A stretch of DNA of 64,000 bases from Methylotenera sp. Lineage in GTDB: Bacteria; Pseudomonadota; Gammaproteobacteria; Burkholderiales; Methylophilaceae. Below are positions 55,896-64,000 of the stretch, piece by piece (position 1 is the stretch's first letter; the number at the start of each line of letters is the position of its first letter). The notes under the pieces are model-generated. The model had not been told where the DNA came from and did no database searches. It saw nothing but the letters and a program-made list of their open reading frames with translations. The translations under genes and the position numbers were made by a program. The DNA lies in contig JAKFVD010000017.1 in NCBI GenBank assembly GCA_021732365.1, positions 124,001 through 188,000 on the forward strand, in the 5' to 3' direction.

Positions 55896-56629
55896 ATTTT
55901 CAACATTACCAAGCGCAATTTACTGCGTATATTCGTAATCCCGCACACAATCAAAAACCGCCTAAAGTGAATGCCAGCCGTTTGGCTGTTTATAAAAAAG
56001 CAGTTTTTAACAATATTGTCGATTCTGTATCGGTTTGCTTTCCTGTTTGCCAAACAGTGATTGGCAAACGTGCTTGGCAAAAGTTGATGCGTGAATTTGT
56101 GGCAACTTATGCAGCGACCAGTCCAGTCTTCAGAGAAATTCCGCAGCAGTTTTTATTGTTTTTAAAGAAAATTGAAACAGTGCCTGCTTATTTCAAGCAA
56201 TTAGCGCATTATGAGTGGGTTGAGTTGGCAGTCAGTAAACAACAAAATTCACAAGCTGTATTGAGTGACTTAACAGATTTGTTGCACGAAAAACCAATGC
56301 TTGCGGCGGCGCATATGTTGCTGGAATATGATTATCCCGTGCATCAAATATCCGCTAAATTTAAGCCTAAACAGCCTAAAAAAACCACTTTCTTAGTATT
56401 TAGAAATCCAGAATATCAAGTCAAATTCATTGAATTAAACCCGATTACTTATCGTCTTTTGCAGTTAATCGAAGTTGAAAATTTAAGCGGTAAACAAGCA
56501 TTAACTCAGCTTGCCCAAGAAATTGAACACCCTGAAGTTGCAGTGATTATTGAATTTGGTTTAGCTATTTTGATTGATTTGGTTAATCAACAAGCCATTA
56601 TTGGCAGTCAAAAACCGTTAAGCTGTTAA
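55889..56629 (+). CDS. hvfC: HvfC-like (DUF2063) partner protein
   Basis: A 246-residue protein of the DUF2063 family that assists the MNIO enzyme, probably by presenting the peptide. N-terminal domain about 5-95 (NASRLAVYKKAVFNNIVDS), C-terminal domain about 160-240. It overlaps hvfB by 7 nt. The DoxX gene often found next is absent; the neighbour here is a convergent DUF1289 gene. Confidence 0.9.
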   Translation: MLDFQHYQAQFTAYIRNPAHNQKPPKVNASRLAVYKKAVFNNIVDSVSVCFPVCQTVIGKRAWQKLMREFVATYAATSPVFREIPQQFLLFLKKIETVPAYFKQLAHYEWVELAVSKQQNSQAVLSDLTDLLHEKPMLAAAHMLLEYDYPVHQISAKFKPKQPKKTTFLVFRNPEYQVKFIELNPITYRLLQLIEVENLSGKQALTQLAQEIEHPEVAVIIEFGLAILIDLVNQQAIIGSQKPLSC

Positions 56630-56811
56630 TCAAACAATTGCGCTTCACGCTCAGTTGCTTGATGAATCACTGCTTTTTTCTGATGTGAATCTAAATCCCA
56701 CCATTGCTGAATTTCATCAAGCGTGCGGTAACAACCTTGGCATAAGCCTGTTAAATCATCCATGCTACACACACCGATACAAGGAGATTGAATGTCTAAA
56801 TCGGACATTGA
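56626..56811 (-). CDS. DUF1289 small zinc-ribbon-like protein
   Basis: A 61-residue protein with the four Cys of DUF1289 (SPCIGVCSMDDLTGLCQGCYRT split as PCIGVC and LCQGCYRT). ATG 56811 is chosen; the upstream TTG adds ten non-family residues. Its end overlaps the end of hvfC by 4 nt, convergently. Role unknown. Confidence 0.85.
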   Translation of the reverse strand, partial: SMSDLDIQSPCIGVCSMDDLTGLCQGCYRTLDEIQQWWDLDSHQKKAVIHQATEREAQLFD

Positions 56812-56853
56812 ATGCTTTCTTTCAAATTCGTTAAAAACCAATCAGTATTTAAT

Positions 56854-59592
56854 TTAGCTTAAAACACCATGGCATTGTTTGTATTTTTTACCAGAGCCAC
56901 ACGGACACGGATCATTACGGCCTACTTTTATGCCGTCACGAACTACTGGCTCAGTAGAACCCATCTGAGTATTATTTTCATCCGTCATATCACTTGTTGG
57001 ATTCGCTAACGCTTCGTCAAAATCTGCATGTTGATATTGCACATTGGCAACGTTCTGTGGCTGCTCTACCGCTTCTACATCGTCACGTGTTTGCACCTGC
57101 ACCAGCATGGTGACTTTAGTGACTTCACTTTTCACTGCATGAAGTAAGTTTTCAAACAACACAAATGCTTCGCGCTTATATTCCTGTTTAGGATTTTTTT
57201 GCGCATAAGAACGCAAATGAATACCTTGGCGCAAATGGTCCAAAGCGGCCAAGTGTTCACGCCAATTCCTATCAATACTTTGCAGCATCACCGCACGCTC
57301 AAACTGGCGCATATTTTCGTTGCTGGCTAGCACTTCTTTGGCTTTGTAAGATTCATCAGCCGCATCAAACACGCGCTCACGCAATGTTTCTTCATGCAAA
57401 TCAGGATTATCTTCCAGCATTTTTTGCAAAGGTAAATCTAAGCCAGTTTCTGCAATCAGGTTTTTTTCTAGGCTCGGAATATCCCATTGCTCTTCTACAC
57501 TGCCAGGTGGAATATGCGTACTGAAAATGCCCGCAATCACATCATTACGCATCGCGGCAATCGTTTCACCAATATCAGTGGCTTCCAGCAATTCATTGCG
57601 CTGCTCATAAATTACTTTACGCTGATCGTTTGATACGTCATCAAACTCTAATAACTGCTTACGAATATCAAAGTTGCGGCCTTCTACTTTGCGTTGCGCG
57701 TTTTCAATCGCGCGGCTTACCATGGCATGCTCAATCGCCTCACCTTCTGGCATTTTCAAGCGTTCCATAATCGCCGAAACGCGATCACCAGAGAATATAC
57801 GCAATAATTGGTCATCTAAAGCCAGATAAAAACGGCTAGAACCTGGGTCACCTTGACGACCTGAACGACCACGTAGTTGATTATCGACACGGCGCGACTC
57901 ATGACGCTCTGTACCAATAATATGCAAACCACCTGAGGCTAAAACCGCATCGTGACGTTGTTGCCATTCCGCTTTTAATTGCACAATTTTGGCGGCTTTT
58001 TGTGTTTCATCCAATTTTTCGTCTAAATTAACCGCATGGATTGCAGATTCTGAATTGCCACCTAGGACAATATCCGTGCCACGGCCAGCCATATTGGTCG
58101 CAATGGTAATCGCACCCGGCTGGCCTGCCTCAGCCACGATATGCGCCTCACGCTCGTGCTGCTTAGCGTTTAGTACTTCATGCTTTAAGTTAGCTTTGGT
58201 TAGTAATCTCGAAATGATTTCAGAGTTTTCAATCGAAGTAGTACCGACCAAAACTGGCTGACCAATCGCTTGGCATTGCTTAATATCTTCAATCACCGCA
58301 TTATATTTTTCAGCAGACGTACGATAGACTTTATCCATCGCATCTTTGCGCAACATGCCGCGATGAGTTGGAATCACCACTGTTTCCAAGCCGTAAATTT
58401 GGTTAAATTCATACGCTTCTGTATCCGCCGTACCTGTCATACCGCTTAATTTTTCATACATGCGGAAATAGTTTTGAAAGGTGATGGATGCCAATGTTTG
58501 GTTTTCTTTTTGAATCGCCACGCCTTCTTTAGCTTCAACCGCTTGATGTAAACCGTCAGACCAACGACGGCCTGGCATCATACGGCCAGAAAACTCATCC
58601 ACAATCACAATCTCGCCATCGCGCACCACATAATGCTGGTCTAAGTTGAACAGATTTTGCGCACGAAGTGAGGCATATAAATGATGCACTAAAGTAATAT
58701 TAGCCGCTTCGTACAAGCTGGAGTTTTCTGCCATCAAGCCAGAGCTGGCTAAAATGGCTTCCGCGTGTTCATGACCGGCTTCGCTCATGGTCACTGTTTG
58801 CGCTTTTTCATCTACCCAAAAATCACCATCGCCATCTTCAGCGGTTTGTTTAGTTAACTGCTTAGCAACGGCATTAATTTGATTATATAAATCAATGCTG
58901 TTTTCTGCTTGTCCAGAAATAATCAGCGGAGTACGCGCTTCATCAATTAAAATCGAGTCCACTTCATCGACCAAAGCATAACTTAAAGCACGTTGTACAC
59001 GCTCACCTTTGGTAAACACCATGTTATCGCGCAGGTAATCAAAGCCAAACTCATTATTGGTGCCATAAGTAATATCAGCCGCGTAGGCCAATTGTTTAGC
59101 ATCGTGCTGCATCTGCGATAAGTTAATGCCAACACTTAAACCTAAAAAGTTGTATAACTTACCCATCCATTCCGCATCGCGCTTGGCTAAGTAGTCGTTC
59201 ACTGTTACGACGTGTACGCCTTTGCCAGTAATAGCGTTGAGATAAACAGGTAATGTGGCAACCAGTGTTTTACCTTCGCCTGTGCGCATTTCGGCGATTT
59301 TTCCAGCATTAAGTACCATGCCGCCTATTAACTGCACATCAAAATGACGCATACCCAAAGCGCGCACACCGCCTTCTCGCACGACTGCAAACGCTTCTGG
59401 CAACAATTTTTCTAGGCTTTCACCTTGTTGAAAACGTTGTTTAAAGCTGTCCGTTTTCGCGCGCAATTCATCATCTGACAATGCCTGCATCGCAGGCTCT
59501 AACGCATTGATTTCTTTTACCGTTTGGCCATATTGCTTCACAAGCCTATCGTTACGACTGCCAAAAAATTTTCTAAACAACGTGGATAACAT
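56854..59592 (-). CDS. secA: Protein translocase ATPase SecA
   Basis: Motor of Sec export. It is 912 residues with Walker A RTGEGKT (near residue 103), [16 protein letters not shown], and the C-terminal zinc site [17 protein letters not shown]. An 18-bp palindrome lies 15 bp upstream of the ATG. An M23 peptidase gene is upstream on the same strand, where enterobacteria have secM; no SecM-like arrest peptide was recognised. Confidence 0.97.
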   Translation of the reverse strand: MLSTLFRKFFGSRNDRLVKQYGQTVKEINALEPAMQALSDDELRAKTDSFKQRFQQGESLEKLLPEAFAVVREGGVRALGMRHFDVQLIGGMVLNAGKIAEMRTGEGKTLVATLPVYLNAITGKGVHVVTVNDYLAKRDAEWMGKLYNFLGLSVGINLSQMQHDAKQLAYAADITYGTNNEFGFDYLRDNMVFTKGERVQRALSYALVDEVDSILIDEARTPLIISGQAENSIDLYNQINAVAKQLTKQTAEDGDGDFWVDEKAQTVTMSEAGHEHAEAILASSGLMAENSSLYEAANITLVHHLYASLRAQNLFNLDQHYVVRDGEIVIVDEFSGRMMPGRRWSDGLHQAVEAKEGVAIQKENQTLASITFQNYFRMYEKLSGMTGTADTEAYEFNQIYGLETVVIPTHRGMLRKDAMDKVYRTSAEKYNAVIEDIKQCQAIGQPVLVGTTSIENSEIISRLLTKANLKHEVLNAKQHEREAHIVAEAGQPGAITIATNMAGRGTDIVLGGNSESAIHAVNLDEKLDETQKAAKIVQLKAEWQQRHDAVLASGGLHIIGTERHESRRVDNQLRGRSGRQGDPGSSRFYLALDDQLLRIFSGDRVSAIMERLKMPEGEAIEHAMVSRAIENAQRKVEGRNFDIRKQLLEFDDVSNDQRKVIYEQRNELLEATDIGETIAAMRNDVIAGIFSTHIPPGSVEEQWDIPSLEKNLIAETGLDLPLQKMLEDNPDLHEETLRERVFDAADESYKAKEVLASNENMRQFERAVMLQSIDRNWREHLAALDHLRQGIHLRSYAQKNPKQEYKREAFVLFENLLHAVKSEVTKVTMLVQVQTRDDVEAVEQPQNVANVQYQHADFDEALANPTSDMTDENNTQMGSTEPVVRDGIKVGRNDPCPCGSGKKYKQCHGVLS

Positions 59593-59606
59593 GAAGAGAC
59601 ACCGCT

Positions 59607-59624
59607 TTTCCGAAATTTCGGAAA
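59607..59624 (-). promoter_or_regulatory. 18-bp perfect palindrome just upstream of secA
   Basis: TTTCCGAAATTTCGGAAA, centred 23 bp before the secA ATG. It could be a regulator site or fold in the secA leader near the ribosome-binding site. No regulator is known. Confidence 0.55.
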
Positions 59625-59730
59625 CCTATAAATGAGATTGGACGAAAAAATTGATTATATTGTATGGATATTGGGTAGTTAATGTTTATTTCAATACAGA
59701 AAACGTGCAATTAACGCAAATTTATTGAGA

Positions 59731-60633
59731 TTACCTATTTAAATATTGACGTGGATCCAGCGCGTTGCCATTTAACCGAATTTCGTAATGTAAATGAGGC
59801 CCAGTAGAGCGGCCCGTACTACCAACTTGCGCCACAATTTGACCTTTAACCACACGCTCACCTGCTTTTACTAAAAGCTTAGAAGCATGCGCATAACGCG
59901 TTTCTAAACCAGACCCATGATCAATTTTGACTATATTACCATAATCAGGTGTTCGCTCTGCGCTAGATACAATGCCGTCTGCAGCGGCGCGGATATTAGT
60001 GCCAGTATTAGCCGTAAAATCCAAACCTTCATGAAAAGCTTTGCTGCCATTAAACGGGTCAATGCGCCAGCCATAACTGGATGAGTTGAACGCTGCATCC
60101 ACAGGGCTGCTATTAGGTAACATATCTTTTAGCACACTTTTTTGTAAAATTTTAGCTTCTATTTTGCTCATATAATCGTCACGGGAATTGACTGCTTCCG
60201 TTAACTCTAATATGGCGGCCTTTAATTCTAACTCTGACATGGCATGCGACTTAATTAACGGGCCACCGCGGCCATCCTGCTGCAAACCACCCAATGGCCT
60301 TAGATTGAGATTATTGACGATTTTTTGCTCATTTTCACCCGCTAATTTAGCCAATCGCTGATTTTGTGCATCAAGGCGCATCATGCGTGCTTGCAACTCG
60401 CCTAATTCTTTGGCGTAAGCGTCTAAATGGACTTGAGATGAAATAATAGAACTTCTGATTTGCGGAGGAAGTAAGGCTTTCATACCTTGTTGTTTAATAT
60501 TGCTTTGTGGGGTAATAAATAACAAAGTGAGCAGCACTGGAAGTAACACTAAAGCGGCCACCAGCAAGCCCGCCTGCAATGCAGACAAACTTTTGGCTTT
60601 AGCCATGTTGTTAGAAACTAATATAATATTCAT
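59731..60633 (-). CDS. M23-family peptidase, membrane-anchored
   Basis: A 300-residue envelope protein: one N-terminal membrane helix (AGLLVAALVLLPVLLTLLFI), a coiled-coil-like region (~40-150), and a C-terminal M23 (LytM) domain with metal motifs FHEGLDF and HLHYEIR. It should cleave or regulate cleavage of peptidoglycan. It is 138 bp upstream of secA on the same strand and divergent from dciA. Confidence 0.9.
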   Translation of the reverse strand: MNIILVSNNMAKAKSLSALQAGLLVAALVLLPVLLTLLFITPQSNIKQQGMKALLPPQIRSSIISSQVHLDAYAKELGELQARMMRLDAQNQRLAKLAGENEQKIVNNLNLRPLGGLQQDGRGGPLIKSHAMSELELKAAILELTEAVNSRDDYMSKIEAKILQKSVLKDMLPNSSPVDAAFNSSSYGWRIDPFNGSKAFHEGLDFTANTGTNIRAAADGIVSSAERTPDYGNIVKIDHGSGLETRYAHASKLLVKAGERVVKGQIVAQVGSTGRSTGPHLHYEIRLNGNALDPRQYLNR

Positions 60634-60682
60634 TGAGTTTTTTCATTCATCCATATGCGTTAAGTAAGGTCCCATTGCATTC

Positions 60683-60710
60683 TTTCAGTCACCGCGAGTG
60701 ACTTTATAAT
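60683..60710 (+). promoter_or_regulatory. Sigma-70 promoter of dciA
   Basis: TTTCAG at 60683-60688 and TATAAT at 60705-60710 with a 16-bp spacer, inside which AGTCAC / GTGACT form a small inverted repeat (60687-60703) that could be an operator. Confidence 0.5.
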
Positions 60711-60744
60711 TGTATACAACTTGCTTTGCAGTAAAATCTACATT

Positions 60745-61200
60745 ATGCGCAAAATTGACACCTTAATTAATCAACACAGCCAGCATCAACACAACATGCT
60801 GGGTGCTTTAACACAACAATTACAATCGCATCAGTTATTACAACAATTATGGGCTGCTGCATGCCCTGAAATACTCAGCCAATTAAGCACGGTTGGCAAC
60901 TTAAGTAATGGTCAATTGACCATTTTTGCGCATAGCGCAATTGTTGCCAGTAAAATAAAATTAAGTCAGGCTAACTTTCTGACTCAATTACAAAATTTAC
61001 AACAAACCAAGCCCGCATTTAGGGAATGTAAAGTTACTGCAATTAGTGTGAAAGTGCAAGTTAAATCTCACCCAAAAGCAATCGTTCAAACACCGCGCAA
61101 ACTATCCAAACAGGCAGCGATTAGCCTTAAAAAATTGGCACAAGATTTAGGCGAATCTGCACTTTCTGAACAACTAAACTCACTGGCTAGCAAAATTTAA
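60745..61200 (+). CDS. dciA: DciA-family (DUF721) replicative helicase loader
   Basis: A 151-residue protein of the DUF721/DciA family, the usual DnaB loader in bacteria without DnaC. ATG 60745 (MRKIDTLINQ) is preferred over an upstream TTG. The conserved N-terminal domain has LLQQLWAAACPEI and GQLTIFAHSAIVAS. It lies opposite the M23-secA pair, the normal lpxC-secA-region neighbourhood. Confidence 0.85.
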   Translation: MRKIDTLINQHSQHQHNMLGALTQQLQSHQLLQQLWAAACPEILSQLSTVGNLSNGQLTIFAHSAIVASKIKLSQANFLTQLQNLQQTKPAFRECKVTAISVKVQVKSHPKAIVQTPRKLSKQAAISLKKLAQDLGESALSEQLNSLASKI

Positions 61201-61544
61201 GCAATTTTTAGCATTAAGTTTTCATTACTCAAGCTATTACAAACCTAAAAATGCGGTATTAAACGCTGTTTTGTTAGGTTATCGCTCTGTAAAAAATTCA
61301 AACGCTCATTAAGCATCGTATCGATTTAAATTGGCTATAAACCCTTGTGCTAGCTCATTTTTTTCAGATCACTTTCAATAAAATTATGTGTATTGTCGCC
61401 ACGCATTTTTAGTGCCATAATGCATTGAGTTGTTACAAAATAATTACATTTTTTACAACTAGTTAGCATTATTCTAAAAAATATTTTCATTGATTTGCAC
61501 GTTGATGTCGTTTCAGATTTATTCATAATAGATAGGGAGAAGTC
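61201..61544. other. 344-bp gap dciA-hppA
   Basis: AT-rich with no gene. Several TTACA-type near repeats (around 61432-61460) could be regulator sites or part of the hppA promoter. GGGAGAAG before the hppA ATG is a strong ribosome-binding site. No hairpin terminator or RNA gene was recognised. Confidence 0.5.
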
Positions 61545-63578
61545 ATGTCAGTCGCATTAATAATCACCATTGCAGCAGCCATTTTAGCCGTGCTTTACGG
61601 CGTTGTAATGAGTAAATGGATTACCAATTTGCCAGCAGGCAACGCACGCATGCAAGAAATTGCAGGCGCCATTCAACAAGGTGCAGCCGCCTACTTAGCC
61701 AGGCAATATAAAACGATTGCGATTGTGGGTGTAGTGTTAGCCATATTAGTCGCTTTCTTTTTAGGTACGACCACAGCGATTGGTTTCGTTGTGGGCGCAG
61801 CATTATCTGGCGCATGTGGTTTTATCGGCATGAACGTGTCTGTAAAAGCCAATGTGCGTACTGCGCAAGCGGCAACAAACGGCATTGTGCCTGCATTTGA
61901 TGTGGCGTTTAAAGGCGGTGCTGTCACTGGCATGTTAGTCGTTGGTTTAGGTTTGCTTGGTGTTGCGGGTTTTTACTGGTTTTTGGGTGCAGAAAATGCA
62001 ACTAACCTAGACCCATTAATTGGCTTGGCTTTTGGCTCATCGCTTATTTCAATATTTGCACGTTTAGGCGGCGGTATTTTTACCAAAGGCGCTGATGTAG
62101 GTGCTGACTTAGTGGGTAAAGTAGAAGCAGGTATTCCAGAAGATGACCCGCGTAATCCAGCCGTAATTGCGGATAACGTAGGTGACAACGTGGGTGACTG
62201 TGCAGGTATGGCAGCCGATTTGTTTGAAACGTATGCAGTGACTTTAATCGCCACGATGGTTTTGGGCGGTTTGTTAATTACCGATTCAGGCGCAAATGGC
62301 ATTATCTACCCATTAATGTTAGGCGCTGTGTCTATCGTTGCTTCAATTATTGGCTGTTTCTTTGTGAAAGCTTCACCTGGTATGAAAAACGTGATGCCAG
62401 CTTTGTACAAAGGTTTAGCAGTTGCGGGCGTTTTATCGTTAATTGCGTTCTATTTTGTGACCATGCATTTATTCCCGCAAGGCTTAACCGCTGGCGACTT
62501 AACCATTTCAGCAATGCAATTATTTTACTCTTGCGCAGTGGGTTTAATCTTAACAGCCGCATTGGTATGGATTACTGAATACTACACAGGTACGCAATAC
62601 GCGCCTGTGCAGCATGTAGCGCAAGCTTCTACTACAGGACACGCCACTAACATCATTGCAGGAATTGGTATTTCAATGAAATCAACCGCTTGGCCTGTTC
62701 TTTCAGTGTGCTTAGCAATTTGGACTTCATACCATTTAGGTGGTTTGTACGGCATTGCCATTGCAGCAACATCGATGTTAAGCATGGCGGGTATCGTAGT
62801 CGCGCTAGATGCTTATGGCCCGATTACCGATAATGCAGGCGGTATTGCAGAAATGGCAGAATTGCCAAGCAGTGTGCGCGATGTAACTGACCCATTAGAC
62901 GCAGTTGGTAACACCACGAAAGCGGTCACAAAAGGTTATGCAATTGGCTCTGCAGGCCTAGCGGCTTTAGTTTTATTTGCTGATTACACACACAAATTAG
63001 AAGGCGCTGGCATTGATGTCAAATTCGATTTAAGCGACCCAATGGTGATTATCGGCTTGTTCATCGGCGGTTTAATTCCATTCTTATTTGCCGCAATGGC
63101 AATGGAAGCCGTTGGCCGTGCGGCTGGCGCAGTGGTTGAAGAAGTACGCCGCCAGTTCCGTGATATTAAAGGCATTATGGAAGGCACTGCCAAACCAGAA
63201 TATGGCAAAGCGGTTGATATGTTAACCACTGCCGCCATTAAAGAAATGATGATTCCATCACTCTTACCAGTTGCAGTGCCAATTGCAGTAGGCTTGTTAT
63301 TAGGCCCAGTGGCATTAGGTGGTTTGTTAATGGGTACCATTGTGACGGGCTTATTTGTGGCGATTTCAATGTGTACTGGCGGTGGCGCTTGGGATAATGC
63401 TAAAAAATATATTGAAGATGGCAACCACGGCGGCAAGGGTTCAGATGCGCATAAAGCCGCTGTCACTGGCGATACAGTTGGCGACCCCTACAAAGATACG
63501 GCAGGCCCAGCGGTCAATCCACTGATTAAAATCATCAATATTGTGGCGCTATTAATTGTGCCATTGCTGCACGTTTAA
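61545..63578 (+). CDS. hppA: Membrane-bound H+-translocating pyrophosphatase
   Basis: A 677-residue pump with about 16 membrane helices. It uses pyrophosphate to pump protons. Pyrophosphate-binding motifs: [18 protein letters not shown] and [18 protein letters not shown]. The GNTTKA motif has Lys at the position that marks K+-independent, proton-pumping enzymes (Ala marks K+-dependent forms). The enzyme is usual in methylotrophs of this group. Confidence 0.95.
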   Translation: MSVALIITIAAAILAVLYGVVMSKWITNLPAGNARMQEIAGAIQQGAAAYLARQYKTIAIVGVVLAILVAFFLGTTTAIGFVVGAALSGACGFIGMNVSVKANVRTAQAATNGIVPAFDVAFKGGAVTGMLVVGLGLLGVAGFYWFLGAENATNLDPLIGLAFGSSLISIFARLGGGIFTKGADVGADLVGKVEAGIPEDDPRNPAVIADNVGDNVGDCAGMAADLFETYAVTLIATMVLGGLLITDSGANGIIYPLMLGAVSIVASIIGCFFVKASPGMKNVMPALYKGLAVAGVLSLIAFYFVTMHLFPQGLTAGDLTISAMQLFYSCAVGLILTAALVWITEYYTGTQYAPVQHVAQASTTGHATNIIAGIGISMKSTAWPVLSVCLAIWTSYHLGGLYGIAIAATSMLSMAGIVVALDAYGPITDNAGGIAEMAELPSSVRDVTDPLDAVGNTTKAVTKGYAIGSAGLAALVLFADYTHKLEGAGIDVKFDLSDPMVIIGLFIGGLIPFLFAAMAMEAVGRAAGAVVEEVRRQFRDIKGIMEGTAKPEYGKAVDMLTTAAIKEMMIPSLLPVAVPIAVGLLLGPVALGGLLMGTIVTGLFVAISMCTGGGAWDNAKKYIEDGNHGGKGSDAHKAAVTGDTVGDPYKDTAGPAVNPLIKIINIVALLIVPLLHV

Positions 63579-63615
63579 TTTATGTAGTAATTTTAATTTA
63601 ACTAGTTTTTTAAAA

Positions 63616-63646
63616 TAAAAAAGGCGGCCTAAGTCGCCTTTTTTAT
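63616..63646. terminator. Bidirectional terminator between hppA and ppc
   Basis: Stem AAAAAAGGCG / CGCCTTTTTT with an inner G-T pair and CTAA loop; A and T runs on each side allow it to stop both hppA and ppc transcripts. Confidence 0.9.
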
Positions 63647-63664
63647 TAATTAAATATTGCCGCT

Positions 63665-64000
63665 TTAGCCTGTATTCCTTAACCCAGCTGCAATACCATT
63701 AATCGTTAACTGAATCGCCAGCTTCAATTTTTCGTCCGTTTCACCAGCTCGGTAGCGTTTGATGAGCTCTACTTGCAAATGATTCAGCGGGTCTAAATAT
63801 GGCAAGCGGTTACGAATTGAATAGGCCAGCGTTGGGTTACTGTTTAATCGCTCTGTACAACCTTGTAGCAAATTAAGCGCCTGCGTAGTCAGGAGATACT
63901 CAGCTTCTATACGGCTAAAAATAGTTTCTCTTAACTGCTTGTCAGTGACCAAATGCGCATAGTGGCGCGCTACCACTAAATCGGTTTTGGCTAATACCAT
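63665..64000 (-). CDS. ppc: Phosphoenolpyruvate carboxylase (C-terminal part, cut by window edge)
   Basis: Anaplerotic enzyme fixing bicarbonate to PEP. Only 111 C-terminal residues are in the window, open at the right edge. YLDPLNHLQVELIKRYR and the terminal GIAAGLRNTG are the PEPC C-terminus. It converges with hppA. Confidence 0.93.
   Translation of the reverse strand: MVLAKTDLVVARHYAHLVTDKQLRETIFSRIEAEYLLTTQALNLLQGCTERLNSNPTLAYSIRNRLPYLDPLNHLQVELIKRYRAGETDEKLKLAIQLTINGIAAGLRNTG

Noticed and set aside
62984-63466. 160-residue antisense frame opposite hppA
   Set aside because: Shadow of the GC-biased third positions of hppA; Pro/Ala/Ile-rich with no motif.

Overview
The window is a gene-dense, AT-leaning stretch of a Gram-negative chromosome. 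Gene content points to a betaproteobacterium of the Methylophilaceae, most like Methylotenera. Supporting signs are the ispB / rplU-rpmA-obgE-proB block, the pilD-coaE-zapD-yacG run, the BamC, LpxH and SecA outer-envelope genes, an H+-pumping pyrophosphatase, and Ala/Lys-rich tails on ribosomal proteins. This taxonomic call is inference from content, not from a marker-gene search. No rRNA, tRNA, CRISPR array, prophage or insertion sequence was recognised. Both edges cut genes: murJ on the left and ppc on the right.

Layout. 1-7.4 kb is housekeeping: murJ (partial), rpsT, purK/purE, proB, obgE, rpmA, rplU, ispB. 7.4-15.7 kb holds an unknown gene, pilD-coaE-zapD-yacG, a PCu(A)C copper chaperone, and the leftward run cysS-argJ-DUF815 ATPase-Nudix/ThiE fusion. 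15.8-20.4 kb is an envelope set: a TPR protein and an L,D-transpeptidase sharing a C-terminal domain, two cyclophilins, lpxH and a small 2Fe-2S protein. 20.4-26.3 kb is a leftward signalling island: CHASE2 Ser/Thr kinase, PP2C phosphatase, FHA protein and a GAF/HD-GYP protein. 26.5-32.3 kb has ribH-nusB, an OFA-family transporter, phoB-phoR behind a three-unit Pho box, and a lipoprotein. 32.3-37.1 kb is the most accessory-looking part: a divergent hydrolase/CGNR-regulator pair, small exported proteins, an OmpA-like lipoprotein, an entericidin gene not previously delineated here, a structured intergenic repeat and an orphan AT-rich gene. 37.1-45.5 kb has an orphan molybdopterin oxidoreductase, roxA, a secretin-like protein, a repeat-rich lipoprotein, an MBL hydrolase, bamC and dapA. 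45.7-52.2 kb is a complete rsxABCDGE (Rnf) operon followed by nth. 52.2-56.8 kb has FIST and DUF1841 genes, then a sigma factor/anti-sigma pair directly upstream of an hvfABC-type RiPP locus. 56.8-64 kb is secA, an M23 peptidase, dciA, hppA and the end of ppc.

The most interesting system is at 53.7-56.6 kb. A short secreted precursor carries three paired DGKCG/EGKCG motifs. It is followed by a DUF692 (MNIO) enzyme and a DUF2063 partner, matching the recently described oxazolone/thioamide copper-binding RiPP (HvfABC / bufferin) class. Here it sits under a dedicated sigma/anti-sigma pair and lacks the usual DoxX membrane gene. Other signals worth checking are the structured repeat at 36.2-36.4 kb, an 18-bp palindrome before secA, inverted repeats between the hydrolase and CGNR regulator, and a hairpin abutting the ribosome-binding site of an exported protein.
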